Below, piece after piece: positions 19,481 to 28,899 of a stretch of DNA of 64,000 nt. A model generated the notes under the pieces. That model searched no databases. It was not told the DNA's origin and saw only the letters and a program-made list of their open reading frames with translations. The DNA is from Rhizobium sp. EC-SD404 (GTDB lineage: Bacteria; Pseudomonadota; Alphaproteobacteria; Rhizobiales; Rhizobiaceae), in assembly GCF_902498825.1 (NCBI RefSeq), contig NZ_LR701459.1, positions 3,292,564-3,356,563 on the forward strand, written 5' to 3'. Every line of letters begins with the position of its first letter. The first letter of the stretch is position 1. The position numbers and the translations under genes are program-made.

Positions 19481-19876
19481 TCAGCCGAGCAGATCGATCA
19501 AGGTCGGGATCAGCGGCGCGTCGGCGGGCGGCATCGGATAATCGCGCAACGCCTTGGCGCGAACCCATTTGACCGCCTGGCCTTCCAATCCGCGGGCGAT
19601 GCCCTCATAGCGCCTGCAGATGTAGAGCGGCATCAGAAGGTGAAAGTCGTCGTAGCTGTGGCTGGCGAAGGTCAACGGAGCGAGACAGGCGACCTGGGTG
19701 ACGATGCCCAGTTCTTCCGCGAGTTCACGGATCAGGGTTTCCTCCGGTGTCTCGCCCGGTTCGACCTTGCCGCCGGGAAATTCCCACAGTCCGGCAAGCG
19801 CCTTACCCTCCGGCCTCTGCGCGATGAGGATGCGGCCATCCGCATCGACGAGCGCACAGGCGGAAACGAGAAGCAT
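19481..19876 (-). CDS. mutT: 8-oxo-dGTP diphosphatase, MutT family
   Basis: Nudix hydrolase that removes oxidised dGTP from the nucleotide pool. The Nudix box is complete: Gly36, Glu42, Arg50-Glu51, Glu54-Glu55 and Gly57. A much longer frame exists upstream (to 20035), but the ATG at 19876 has a strong AGGGGAG site 5 bases before it and gives a normal 131-residue protein. It follows the GNAT gene by 37 bases, and the two are probably cotranscribed with argJ. Confidence 0.93.
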   Translation of the reverse strand: MLLVSACALVDADGRILIAQRPEGKALAGLWEFPGGKVEPGETPEETLIRELAEELGIVTQVACLAPLTFASHSYDDFHLLMPLYICRRYEGIARGLEGQAVKWVRAKALRDYPMPPADAPLIPTLIDLLG

Positions 19877-19913
19877 GCGACTCCCCTGTCGCTCAGAGCT
19901 CTCCGAAGCCTTT

Positions 19914-20702
19914 TCAACCATGGCTGCGCTGCCGGTAGACATAGCGATAGACCTCCGCAAAGCCGAGCGACCGATAGAGCGCGACGGCAGGATCATTGAC
20001 GGCTTCGACCTGCAGAAATGCCCTGCGGGCGCCACGCAGACGCGCCCAGCGCAGAGCGCTTTTGATCAGGCTGCGGGCATGGCCGCGACGGCGATCGTCG
20101 GGCCGCGTCGCCACGTCGAACAATCCGGCAAGGTCGTTGTCGTGGACGCAAAGCAGCGCCGAAAGCGGCGATCCGGCCGCGTCTTCAGCGACGAACATGC
20201 CCTTGGAGGGTCGGATTGCGTTCAGGACTTCGCTCAGTCCGGCCTTGCGGCCAGGATCTGAATCCAGAAGTGCCAGCGAGGCATCGACGTAGCGCCCGAC
20301 ATCGTGGAGCGGCAACTGGTCCAACGCATCGGAAAGGTCGACGTTCTCCATCGACGCCGCCATCACCAGCGTCTCGCCCGCCTCTTCCCAGCCGTTGGCG
20401 GCCAGGTAGTCATCCAGGGCGGCAGGAGAAAGCGGTGACAGGCGAAAGACCGCGGGGCGGCCATACGCGTCGAACAAACGCGCGGCATTGGAGACGCGGG
20501 CCTCGATGTTCCGGTGGTCGGACGGATCGAGAGGATTGACCGAATTCAGCCGCCTGGAGGGATGGCCGGCGGTGAGCCGGATCTGCCAGGCGCCATCGAA
20601 ACGCACCGACGCGGCAGGCCAGGCCCGGAAGCTGACAGCCTCCAGCCTGCGTACCGTCGCCAGATCGGGTTCAACTGCGGTAGTCGCCATTGATCGCGAC
20701 AT
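19914..20702 (-). CDS. GNAT-family N-acetyltransferase
   Basis: Acetyltransferase of unknown substrate. The C-terminal half holds the acetyl-CoA-binding region [17 protein letters not shown] (a variant of the R/Q-x-x-G-x-G/A loop) and the GNAT ending [20 protein letters not shown]. The N-terminal half resembles a degenerate second GNAT fold. The 5' end overlaps argJ by 32 bases if translation starts at 20702, or 20 bases from Met5 at 20690; an AAGGAG site lies close to the first ATG. The rhizobial argJ-GNAT-mutT order points to a shared operon. Confidence 0.88.
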   Translation of the reverse strand: MSRSMATTAVEPDLATVRRLEAVSFRAWPAASVRFDGAWQIRLTAGHPSRRLNSVNPLDPSDHRNIEARVSNAARLFDAYGRPAVFRLSPLSPAALDDYLAANGWEEAGETLVMAASMENVDLSDALDQLPLHDVGRYVDASLALLDSDPGRKAGLSEVLNAIRPSKGMFVAEDAAGSPLSALLCVHDNDLAGLFDVATRPDDRRRGHARSLIKSALRWARLRGARRAFLQVEAVNDPAVALYRSLGFAEVYRYVYRQRSHG

Positions 20703-21903
20703 ACTCCTTGGTGAGATCGCAGGTCCAGACGGTTGCGCGCCCTTCGCCGATGCCGAGTTCTACCCGGATTGAAATATCTTCCTGGCGCATGACGGCGGTG
20801 GCCGCCGCTTCCGAATAGGCGGGATCGCGTTCGCCGTCGACGGCGACGCGAATATCGCCGAACCAGATCGCGAGGCGGTCTCGATCAGCCTGTTCGCCGG
20901 CCTTACCAACGGCCATCACGATACGACCCCAATTGGCGTCCTCGCCGGCGATCGCCGTCTTCACGAGCGGCGAATTGGCGATGGAAAAGGCGATGCGCTT
21001 GGCAGCAGCATCGGTTTCGGCGCCTTCGACGGTGATCTCCACCATCTTGCGCGCGCCCTCGCCGTCACGCACGACCTGCAGGGCGAGATCGGCCATGAGC
21101 TGGCGGAACGCCTCCTGGAAATCGACGAGCCGAGGATCGTCCGCGCTCTCGATGCGGGGCCCGCCCGAAGCGCCCGTAGCAAAGGCAAGCAGCGTGTCCG
21201 ATGTGGAGGTGTCGCTGTCGACCGTCACGGCATTGAACGTCGCGCCCACATGATCGGAGAGGATCTTCTGCAGAGCAGCAGGAGCGATGTCGGCATCGGT
21301 CGCGATGAAGGAGAGCATCGTCGCCATGTCTGGGGCGATCATGCCCGCGCCTTTCGCCATGCCGTTGATCGTCACCAGCACGCCGCCGAGTTCGGCCGTG
21401 CGGGTTGCAACCTTCGGATAGGTGTCGGTGGTCATGATGGCCTTGGCAGCCCCAAGCCACCCATCGGCGCTTGCGCGCTCTGCCATATCCCCGAGCACGC
21501 CGGCGAATTTCGTCGCATCGAGCGGCTCGCCGATCACGCCGGTCGAGGCCAGATAAACGTCCGTTTCGGCGCAGCCGACGGCATCGATCGCAGCGCTGGC
21601 CGTAAGGCGTGTGGCCTCGCGGCCCTTCTTGCCGGTAAAGGCATTCGCGTTGCCGGAATTGACGACCAGAATGCGGGCGGTCCCATGGGACAGGTTCTGC
21701 CGGCAGAACTCCACCGGCGCGGACGGGCATTTCGATGTCGTGAATACGCCGGCAACCGAAGCCGGACGATCGAACACCATCACCATCACATCGGTGCGGT
21801 CGCGGTATTTGATGCCAGCCGCAGCGGTCGCGAGCCTTGCGCCTGCGATCGGGGGCAATTCGGCATAGACCTTGGGCGCCAGGGGCGAGATCGTCGTGCT
21901 CAT
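20671..21903 (-). CDS. argJ: bifunctional ornithine acetyltransferase / N-acetylglutamate synthase
   Basis: Transfers the acetyl group from N-acetylornithine to glutamate, making the arginine pathway cyclic. The self-cleavage site is visible in [14 protein letters not shown], with Thr195 as the new N-terminal nucleophile of the beta chain. The length (410) is typical. Bifunctionality is usual in alphaproteobacteria but cannot be read from the sequence. A terminator lies upstream, between it and the foldase gene, so it has its own promoter. Confidence 0.96.
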   Translation of the reverse strand: MSTTISPLAPKVYAELPPIAGARLATAAAGIKYRDRTDVMVMVFDRPASVAGVFTTSKCPSAPVEFCRQNLSHGTARILVVNSGNANAFTGKKGREATRLTASAAIDAVGCAETDVYLASTGVIGEPLDATKFAGVLGDMAERASADGWLGAAKAIMTTDTYPKVATRTAELGGVLVTINGMAKGAGMIAPDMATMLSFIATDADIAPAALQKILSDHVGATFNAVTVDSDTSTSDTLLAFATGASGGPRIESADDPRLVDFQEAFRQLMADLALQVVRDGEGARKMVEITVEGAETDAAAKRIAFSIANSPLVKTAIAGEDANWGRIVMAVGKAGEQADRDRLAIWFGDIRVAVDGERDPAYSEAAATAVMRQEDISIRVELGIGEGRATVWTCDLTKEYVAINGDYRS

Positions 21904-21940
21904 CGAAACTGTCCGGGATGCTGAAATTCGACTGCGGAAC

Positions 21941-21981
21941 GTGAGAAAGAGCCCGCGGGCGCAGCAGCGCCTACGGGCTCT
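21941..21981 (-). terminator. rho-independent terminator of the foldase gene
   Basis: AGAGCCCG (21948-21955) pairs with CGGGCTCT (21974-21981), and GGCGC (21958-21962) pairs with GCGCC (21967-21971), giving a long two-part hairpin. On the minus strand TTTCTC follows. It lies just past the stop codon of the PpiC-type gene. Confidence 0.85.
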
Positions 21982-21994
21982 ATCCGATTGCTAT

Positions 21995-23005
21995 TTACTG
22001 AGCGGCCGGCGCTTCTTCAGCTGCGGGTTCCTCAGCGGCCGGTTCTTCAGTTGCCGGTTCCTCAGTTGCAGGGGCCTCTTCACCACCGGCCGGCTCGCCA
22101 GCAGGCGCGTTGGCGGCTGCGTAGGCTTCGGCAAGCGCCGGATCGGCGATCTCGACGGCGCCTGAACCGCGTGCCTCCTCGAGAATCTCGAGGTAACGCT
22201 CGCGCAGCACGACCTGACGAACCTGGTCGGCGACCTGCTCGAATGCCGGCGGCTCGGCATCACGACGGTCTTCGACCTTGATCACGTGCCAGCCGAACTG
22301 GCTCTGGACCGGTTCAGCCGTATAGGCGCCGGGCTCGAGCGCGAAGGCTGCTTCTTCGAAGGGCGGCACCATCTGGCCGCGCTGGAAGTAGCCGAGATCG
22401 CCGCCGTTTGCTGCCGAGCCATCGCTCGAGTTCTCGGTTGCGAGTTCGGCGAAGTCGGCGCCGCCATCGAGCTCCTCGATCAAAGCCGTCGCTGCTTCCT
22501 CGCTTTCGACGAGGATGTGGCGGGCATTGATTTCCTCGGCCGGGTCCATCGCTTCGATCTCCTGATCGTAGCGTGCGCGGACTTGTTCTTCGGTGATGCC
22601 GTTCAGGATTTCTTCCTGGAAGTAGGCATTGTGCAGGGCGCGGTCACGCAGGAAATCGATCCGGCGCTGGAATTCCTCGCCCTCGCCGAGACCGGACTCT
22701 TCGGCCTGGCGCGCAAGAAGCTTGATGTCGATCAGCGCGGCAAGCGCTGCGACGCGACGCTGCTCGGGCGGCAGCTGCTCGAACTGCGGATCGAGGTCCG
22801 ACATCGCATATTCGAGTTCGGATTCGTAAATGTCCTGACCATCGACCGTGGCAATAACCGTATCGGGCGCAGGCGCCGCATCGGCCGCAGGCGCTTGGGC
22901 TTCGCCCTCGACGGCAGGCGTCTCCGTTTGCGCAAACGAAGGCGACGAAAGTGCCGTTCCGGCGCTCAAGGCCGCGAGAAGGGCGAGTGAGAGATAACGC
23001 TTCAT
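21995..23005 (-). CDS. periplasmic peptidyl-prolyl isomerase (PpiC/SurA type)
   Basis: Folding catalyst for exported and outer-membrane proteins. A signal peptide (1-25, ending SFAQ) is followed by a SurA-N-like helical region and a parvulin domain (about 150-250) with [35 protein letters not shown] and [15 protein letters not shown]. The C-terminal tail is a degenerate EEPA/TEEPA repeat. The ATG at 23005 ([10 protein letters not shown]) gives the signal peptide; the frame extends to 23053. It is divergent from secA. Confidence 0.93.
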   Translation of the reverse strand: MKRYLSLALLAALSAGTALSSPSFAQTETPAVEGEAQAPAADAAPAPDTVIATVDGQDIYESELEYAMSDLDPQFEQLPPEQRRVAALAALIDIKLLARQAEESGLGEGEEFQRRIDFLRDRALHNAYFQEEILNGITEEQVRARYDQEIEAMDPAEEINARHILVESEEAATALIEELDGGADFAELATENSSDGSAANGGDLGYFQRGQMVPPFEEAAFALEPGAYTAEPVQSQFGWHVIKVEDRRDAEPPAFEQVADQVRQVVLRERYLEILEEARGSGAVEIADPALAEAYAAANAPAGEPAGGEEAPATEEPATEEPAAEEPAAEEAPAAQ

Positions 23006-23255
23006 TGAACCAGGCCTCTTTCCTGTGATATTGATTGATCGTCCAATGGCCATGAAAACGCACCGTTTTGAGGCACGGCCGCCTGTGGCGGCGCCGTTGA
23101 CATCGATTAACCCCCCTCTTATCTGTCACGAAACCGCGCGTCCAGTTCCCGCCGGGAGAAGCCGTGCCTGTCGCTATGACCTGGAACCCCACTGCTTCGG
23201 ACCCGCCGGCCTTCTAAGACGCCGCGCCAAGAAAACAACGGAAAGGACCATCTTC
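23006..23255. other. divergent promoter region, foldase and secA
   Basis: 250 bases between the two start codons. No gene is supported. GAAAGGA about 10 bases before the secA ATG serves as its ribosome-binding site. I did not find convincing -35/-10 pairs. Pairing of an export chaperone with the translocase motor is common in this order. Confidence 0.5.
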
Positions 23256-25973
23256 ATGGTCAGCTTCGGCGGCCTTGCCCGCAAACTTTTCGGCTCCTCC
23301 AGCGATCGCAGGGTCAAGGGATTTCAAGGGCGGGTCGATCAGATCAACGCCCTCGAAGACGGGCTCAAGACCCTTTCCGACGAGGAATTGCGTGGCCGCA
23401 CCGATAGCCTCAGGCAGGAACTCGCCGACGGCAAGACGCTCGACGACGTTCTCGTCCCTGCCTTCGCGGTAGCCCGAGAAGGTGCTCGCCGTGCTCTCGG
23501 CATGCGCCCCTTCGACGTGCAGCTGATCGGCGGCATGATCCTTCACGAGCGCGCCATCGCCGAAATGAAGACCGGCGAAGGCAAGACGCTGGTTGCCACG
23601 CTGCCCACCTATCTCAATGCGCTGTCCGGCAAGGGCGTGCATGTGGTGACGGTCAACGACTACCTCGCCAAACGCGACTCCGAGTGGATGGGCCGGCTTT
23701 ACCGCTTCCTCGGCCTCAGCGTCGGCGTCATCGTCCATGACATGAACGACGACCAGCGCCGCGAGGCTTACGCCTGCGACATCACCTACGCGACAAACAA
23801 CGAGCTCGGCTTCGACTATCTGCGCGACAACATGAAGTATGATCGCAAGCAGATGGTCCAGCGTGGACACAATTTCGCGATTGTCGACGAAGTCGACTCC
23901 ATCCTGATCGACGAGGCACGCACGCCTCTCATCATTTCCGGTCCGCTCGACGACCGCTCGGACCTCTATGCGCAGATCGATACGTTCATTCCGCAGTTGA
24001 CGGATGAGGACTTCGAGCTCGACGAGAAGCAGCGTTCGGTCACGTTCACCGAAGCCGGCACCGAGAAGCTGGAGCAGGTCCTTGCCGAAGCCGGCCTGTT
24101 GAAGGGCGCCGGCCTCTACGACATCGAGAACGTCTCGATCGTTCACCATCTGAACAACGCGCTCAAAGCACACAAGCTCTTCCAGCGCGATAAGGACTAT
24201 ATCGTCCGCAACGACGAAGTCGTGATCATCGACGAGTTCACCGGACGCATGATGCCGGGCCGCCGCTACTCGGAAGGCCAGCACCAGGCGCTGGAAGCCA
24301 AGGAAAAGGTGAAGATCCACCCCGAGAACCAGACGCTGGCCTCGATCACCTTCCAGAACTATTTCCGTATGTATTCCAAGCTCGGCGGCATGACCGGTAC
24401 GGCAAACACCGAGGCCGAGGAATTCGCCAACATCTATGGCCTGTCGGTCATCGAAGTCCCGACCAATTTGCCGATCCAGCGTCTCGATGAGGACGATGAG
24501 GTCTACCGGACCTTCGAGGAGAAGTTCCAGGCGATCGTCACCGAGATCAAGGCTGCGCGCGAACGCAACCAGCCGGTTCTGGTCGGCACCACGTCGATCG
24601 AAAAGTCCGAACTTCTCGCCGAACTCCTCAAGAAGGAGGGGCTGAAGGAATTCCAGGTTCTCAACGCCCGCTATCACGAGCAGGAAGCCTACATCGTTTC
24701 GCAGGCCGGCAAACCGGGCGCCGTCACGATCGCCACCAACATGGCCGGTCGCGGCACCGACATCCAGCTCGGCGGCAATCTCGACATGCGCATTCAGCAC
24801 GAGCTTGCCGACATGCCGGAAGGACCGGAGCGCACCCGCCGCGAGGAAGAAATCAAGGCCGAAGTCGCAAAGCTCAAGGAAGCGGCACTTGAAGCCGGCG
24901 GCCTCTACGTGCTTGCAACCGAACGCCACGAAAGCCGCCGCATCGACAACCAGCTGCGCGGACGCTCAGGCCGTCAGGGCGACCCGGGGCGTTCGAAGTT
25001 CTACCTGTCGCTGCAAGACGATCTGATGCGCATTTTCGGCTCCGACCGGATGGAAGGCATGCTGACGAAGCTCGGCCTGCAGGAGGGCGAGGCGATCGTC
25101 CACCCCTGGATCAACAAGGCGCTGGAGCGGGCGCAGAAGAAGGTCGAAGCGCGAAACTTCGACATCCGCAAAAACCTTCTGAAATACGACGACGTGATGA
25201 ATGACCAGCGCAAGGTCATCTTCGAACAGCGTCTGGAACTGATGGACGCACCCGATGTCGCCGAGACGGTGACGGACATGCGCCACGACGTGATCGACGA
25301 TCTCGTCAACAAGTACATTCCGGAAAATGCCTATGCTGAGCAGTGGGATACGGCAGCGCTCAAGGAAGATGTGCGCAAGCAGCTCAATCTCGACCTGCCC
25401 GTCGACGCCTGGGCGGCCGAAGAAGGCATCGCCGAAGACGACATCCGCGAGCGGCTGATCGAAGCGGCCGACAAGGCAGCGGCCGACCGTACCGAGCGGT
25501 TCGGCGTCGATGTCATGCGCTATGTCGAGAAGTCGATCGTCCTGCAGACGCTCGACAATCTCTGGCGCGAGCATCTCGTCAATCTCGACCATTTGCGCTC
25601 GGTCATCGGCTTCCGAGGCTACGCCCAGCGTGATCCACTGCAGGAATACAAGCAGGAAGCCTTCGAACTCTTCCAGGCACTGCTCGGCAACCTCCGCCAG
25701 GCGGTGACGTCGCAGATGATGCGCGTCGAAATTCGCCGCGAGGAGCCGCGCGAGACGCCGCAGGTTCCCGAAGGCCGGGCCCGTCACGTCGACGCGACGA
25801 CCGGCGAAGACGAATTCGGCGGTGACGATCTCGGCTATGTCCCGCCGGAAAACCGCAACCCCGACGACCCGGAAAGCTGGGGCAAGGTTGCGCGCAACGA
25901 GCCCTGCCCGTGCGGATCCGGCAAGAAATACAAGCATTGCCACGGAACATTTGCACAGGCGACCGTCGCCTGA
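23256..25973 (+). CDS. secA: preprotein translocase ATPase SecA
   Basis: Motor of the SecYEG translocon. Walker A is MKTGEGKT (GEGKT at 107-111); [15 protein letters not shown] and the helicase motif [17 protein letters not shown] are intact. The C-terminal zinc-binding segment [16 protein letters not shown], which contacts SecB and lipids, is present. 905 residues is normal. The frame is open from 23025 but the ATG at 23256 has a good ribosome-binding site and gives the family N-terminus. A strong terminator follows. Confidence 0.98.
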   Translation: MVSFGGLARKLFGSSSDRRVKGFQGRVDQINALEDGLKTLSDEELRGRTDSLRQELADGKTLDDVLVPAFAVAREGARRALGMRPFDVQLIGGMILHERAIAEMKTGEGKTLVATLPTYLNALSGKGVHVVTVNDYLAKRDSEWMGRLYRFLGLSVGVIVHDMNDDQRREAYACDITYATNNELGFDYLRDNMKYDRKQMVQRGHNFAIVDEVDSILIDEARTPLIISGPLDDRSDLYAQIDTFIPQLTDEDFELDEKQRSVTFTEAGTEKLEQVLAEAGLLKGAGLYDIENVSIVHHLNNALKAHKLFQRDKDYIVRNDEVVIIDEFTGRMMPGRRYSEGQHQALEAKEKVKIHPENQTLASITFQNYFRMYSKLGGMTGTANTEAEEFANIYGLSVIEVPTNLPIQRLDEDDEVYRTFEEKFQAIVTEIKAARERNQPVLVGTTSIEKSELLAELLKKEGLKEFQVLNARYHEQEAYIVSQAGKPGAVTIATNMAGRGTDIQLGGNLDMRIQHELADMPEGPERTRREEEIKAEVAKLKEAALEAGGLYVLATERHESRRIDNQLRGRSGRQGDPGRSKFYLSLQDDLMRIFGSDRMEGMLTKLGLQEGEAIVHPWINKALERAQKKVEARNFDIRKNLLKYDDVMNDQRKVIFEQRLELMDAPDVAETVTDMRHDVIDDLVNKYIPENAYAEQWDTAALKEDVRKQLNLDLPVDAWAAEEGIAEDDIRERLIEAADKAAADRTERFGVDVMRYVEKSIVLQTLDNLWREHLVNLDHLRSVIGFRGYAQRDPLQEYKQEAFELFQALLGNLRQAVTSQMMRVEIRREEPRETPQVPEGRARHVDATTGEDEFGGDDLGYVPPENRNPDDPESWGKVARNEPCPCGSGKKYKHCHGTFAQATVA

Positions 25974-25998
25974 TCCCTCGCAGAATCGTGATCTTTTC

Positions 25999-26034
25999 AA
26001 ACGGCGCATCCTCCGATGCGCCGTTTCGTTTTCG
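25999..26034 (+). terminator. rho-independent terminator of secA
   Basis: AAACGGCGCATC (25999-26010) and GATGCGCCGTTT (26015-26026) make a perfect 12-bp stem with the tetraloop CTCC, followed by CGTTTTCGG. It lies 26 bases after the secA stop. Confidence 0.93.
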
Positions 26035-26135
26035 GCCACATCCAAGCAATCCGATAGGGCCTGCGGAACCGATCCTTAACGTGTCGCATGCGATGGAAAA
26101 GGCCGACCAGAAACGTCACCGGATCCGCGATTGAC

Positions 26136-27548
26136 ATGACCGTCATCACCAGTGCCGAGAAATGGCTGCCGCCGCGCGTGACCGCGCGGCTCGCGCCAGC
26201 GCTGGATCGTGCGGAAGCGATCGTGACGCGGCGCGACGATCAGTCGGCTGCGGAATATATGGCGCTCGTCGCATTCGCGATCCGGGTCTTGAGCGCAGCC
26301 ATCGCGTTTTCGTCGCAGATCATCCTCGCGCGCTTCATGGGCGAGTTTCAGTACGGCATCTTCGTGTTCGTCTGGGCGATCGCCGTCATTTTCGGCAACC
26401 TCTCCTGCTTCGGTTTCCACACGGCGATCATCCGCTTTCTGCCCGGCTATCGGGACCAGAAAGCGCATGCGGAGATCCTCGGGCTAACGCAGACCGCGCG
26501 TCGTTTCGCCGTCGGTTCGGCGACGTTGATCGCGACGCTCGGCCTCGCCGGGCTGGCGATCTTCGGCAAGAGCGTCGACCAATACTATCTCGTGCCCTTC
26601 TACCTAGCGGCCTTCACGCTGCCCATGATCGCGCTCGGCGACGTGCTGGACGGCACGGCGCGCGCCAACAACTGGCCCTTCTTCGGCCATGGCGCCACGT
26701 TCCTTCTGCGCCCCACCCTGATCATCATCTTGATGGTGACGGCGGTAACACTGGGCTACGAACCGACCGCGGTAACCGCGCTCGCCTCGGCACTGGTGGC
26801 GACCTATCTGACGACGCTCGGCCAGTATCTCGCCGTCACCATGCGGGTGCGCCGCAGCTTCGCCTCGCCGACCAAGAGCATCACCTTCGCGCGCTGGTTC
26901 GTCGTCGCGCTGCCGATCTTCTTCATCGAAGGCTTCTATTTTCTGTTGACGAATTCCGATGTCATCATCGTCGGCTTCTTCGTTTCTCCGGACCAGGTCG
27001 CAGTCTATTTCGCGGCCGCCAAGACCATGGCACTCGTCCATTTCGTCTATTACGCGGTCAAGGCCGGGGCATCGCCCCGCTTCTCACAGCTGGTCAGTGC
27101 CGGCGATACGGTCGGCATCGCCAATTTCGCCTCGCGCACTGCGGCCTGGACATTCTGGCCTTCGCTGTTGCTCGGCTCGGCGGTGCTTCTGGCCGGACCG
27201 TTCCTGCTGTCGCTGTTCGGCCCGGCTTTCGCGGATGGTCAGATCCTGATGGCGATTCTCTTCGCCGGCATCCTTGCCAAGGCGATGATCGGCCCGGGTG
27301 AAGTGCTGTTGACGATGGCCGGTCACCAGATGATCTGCGCCTTCATCTATCTTCTGGTCTTGATCACCCATCTCTGCCTCTCCGTATCGCTCATTCCCCA
27401 TTACGGGCTTCAGGGTGCTGCGGCGGCCACTGCGACGGCGATGACGGTCGAAGCCATCATGTTGTTTCTCGTCGTCCGCCACCGGATCGGCATTGCGATG
27501 TTCGTCTTCGCGCCGCGCCGGCAAACGCATGAAGAGGATCTCGGCTGA
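26136..27548 (+). CDS. polysaccharide flippase-like membrane protein (MATE/MVF superfamily)
   Basis: Integral membrane protein with about 12-14 predicted helices, resembling Wzx-type lipopolysaccharide or exopolysaccharide exporters. The segment FGFHTAIIRFLPGYRDQKAH and the final AAATATAMTVEAIMLF are characteristic of this group. The start is taken at MTVITSAEKW (26136); an ATG at 26088 is in frame. Its stop overlaps the start of the following GNAT gene by one base (TGATG), so the two are surely cotranslated. No glycosyltransferase or polymerase gene is nearby, so the substrate is unknown. Confidence 0.85.
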   Translation: MTVITSAEKWLPPRVTARLAPALDRAEAIVTRRDDQSAAEYMALVAFAIRVLSAAIAFSSQIILARFMGEFQYGIFVFVWAIAVIFGNLSCFGFHTAIIRFLPGYRDQKAHAEILGLTQTARRFAVGSATLIATLGLAGLAIFGKSVDQYYLVPFYLAAFTLPMIALGDVLDGTARANNWPFFGHGATFLLRPTLIIILMVTAVTLGYEPTAVTALASALVATYLTTLGQYLAVTMRVRRSFASPTKSITFARWFVVALPIFFIEGFYFLLTNSDVIIVGFFVSPDQVAVYFAAAKTMALVHFVYYAVKAGASPRFSQLVSAGDTVGIANFASRTAAWTFWPSLLLGSAVLLAGPFLLSLFGPAFADGQILMAILFAGILAKAMIGPGEVLLTMAGHQMICAFIYLLVLITHLCLSVSLIPHYGLQGAAAATATAMTVEAIMLFLVVRHRIGIAMFVFAPRRQTHEEDLG

Positions 27549-28840
27549 TGGCGTCCAATCCGTTCTTCGAAGGCGACATCGGTGGGCAGGCTTCGACGCT
27601 GATCGATGCGCTGGCCGAGACGCCGATCACGCGTCCCCCGCCGGAACTCGCGATCGACATCGGACGGCCCGGCCGCCAGATGTGCGTCTATCCCGCGCGT
27701 GCCGGCTACGATCTCCAGACGGAGCTCGATTTTCTCGCCAATCGGATGATCGAGCCGAACGTCTTCTTCACCGGCCGTTTCCTCGCGCCGGCCATGCCGC
27801 GGCTCGATGACCGTCAGGTGCGGCTGCTGCTCATTCGGGATGAAGCACCGGGGCGCAGTCGCTTGCGCATGGTCATGCCTTTTTCGATCGAACGTCCCGG
27901 CTTTTCCGTCGGTCCCTCGATCATCCGCGCCTGGTCGCATCCGTTCGGCCCCCTCGGCACACCGCTGATCGACGCGGAAGGTGCTGCGGAAACGCTCGAC
28001 AATTTCCTGGAAGCCTTGGCCGGCGAAGACACGCAGATGCCGAACGTGCTGGTTTTGCCGGACATGCGCATCGATGGTCCGGCGGCCGAACTGCTGCGCG
28101 CCGTTGCGCTCGCTCGCGGGCTGACGGTGGAAACGACCGAAGCGGTCGACCGTCCGGTGCTGCGTTCGAGCGAAGAGCCGGAGCGCTATCTGCGCGGCGC
28201 GATCAGCGGCCGGCACTTGAAGGACATGCGTCGGCAGTGGCGCCATCTTGCTGCGCAGGGCACGCTCGTCCACAAGGTCGCGCGCCAGCCCCTGGATGTG
28301 CGCATCGGGCTCGAACAGTTTCTCGCACTCGAAGCTAGCGGCTGGAAAGGCCAGCGGCGGAGCGCGATGGTGTCGGATCGCTACCGGGCGGCTTTCGCGC
28401 GGGAGGCCGTGACCAACCAGGCCGAAAACGACAATGCACGCATCCACGTGCTCGAATTCGATGGCCGGGCCATTGCCGTGATGGTCGTGTTCGTGATCGC
28501 CGGCCAGGCTTTCACCTGGAAGACTGCCTATGACGAGCGGTTCGCTGCGTCTTCGCCGGGCAAGCTTCTCTTCTGGAAGCTGACCGAACAGCACCTCGAC
28601 GACCCGAACATTCAGATGACGGATTCCTGCGCGGTGCCGGATCATCCGATTGCCAGCAGGCTCTGGGAAGAGCGCGAGCGCATGGCGACGATGATCATCG
28701 GGCTCGATGGACGAGCCGACCGCCAGGTTCGCCAGGTCGCGCGCCAGCTGCACCTCTACCGAAACACCCGCAACGTCGCCCGCATCCTGCGGGAGCGCGT
28801 GCGCGCGCTCGCCCGCCGCAAGTCCGCCGCAAAGCGCTAG
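27548..28840 (+). CDS. large GNAT-like acyltransferase (CelD/BcsL type)
   Basis: 430-residue protein whose C-terminal half (about 215-390) resembles the Acetyltransf_6 domain of proteins tied to cellulose or capsule acylation; it includes the segments RRQWRHLAAQGTLVH, FLALEASGWKGQRRSAM and FDGRAIAVMVVFVIAGQAF. The N-terminal half is less conserved. The start codon overlaps the flippase stop. An envelope glycan modification role is inferred from the partner. The stop codon is followed directly by a repeat element. Confidence 0.8.
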   Translation: MASNPFFEGDIGGQASTLIDALAETPITRPPPELAIDIGRPGRQMCVYPARAGYDLQTELDFLANRMIEPNVFFTGRFLAPAMPRLDDRQVRLLLIRDEAPGRSRLRMVMPFSIERPGFSVGPSIIRAWSHPFGPLGTPLIDAEGAAETLDNFLEALAGEDTQMPNVLVLPDMRIDGPAAELLRAVALARGLTVETTEAVDRPVLRSSEEPERYLRGAISGRHLKDMRRQWRHLAAQGTLVHKVARQPLDVRIGLEQFLALEASGWKGQRRSAMVSDRYRAAFAREAVTNQAENDNARIHVLEFDGRAIAVMVVFVIAGQAFTWKTAYDERFAASSPGKLLFWKLTEQHLDDPNIQMTDSCAVPDHPIASRLWEERERMATMIIGLDGRADRQVRQVARQLHLYRNTRNVARILRERVRALARRKSAAKR

Positions 28841-28841
28841 G

Positions 28842-28890
28842 GCATTTTCGCCATTCCGAACGGTGACCGCTTCGCATGGAAACGCTCTAG
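28842..28890 (-). repeat. intergenic palindromic repeat, copy B
   Basis: Minus-strand sequence begins CTAGAGCGTTTCC and contains TCACCGTTCGG, as in copy D at 47645-47703, but the far arm has diverged (GGAATGGCG instead of GGAAACGCG). It fills most of the gap between two convergent genes. Confidence 0.65.
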
Positions 28891-28899
28891 AGCGTGCGA

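Noticed and set aside
22000..22075. Repeats at the 3' end of the foldase gene as a regulatory array
   Set aside because: They encode the Glu/Pro/Ala tail of the protein in frame; low-complexity coding sequence is enough to explain them.
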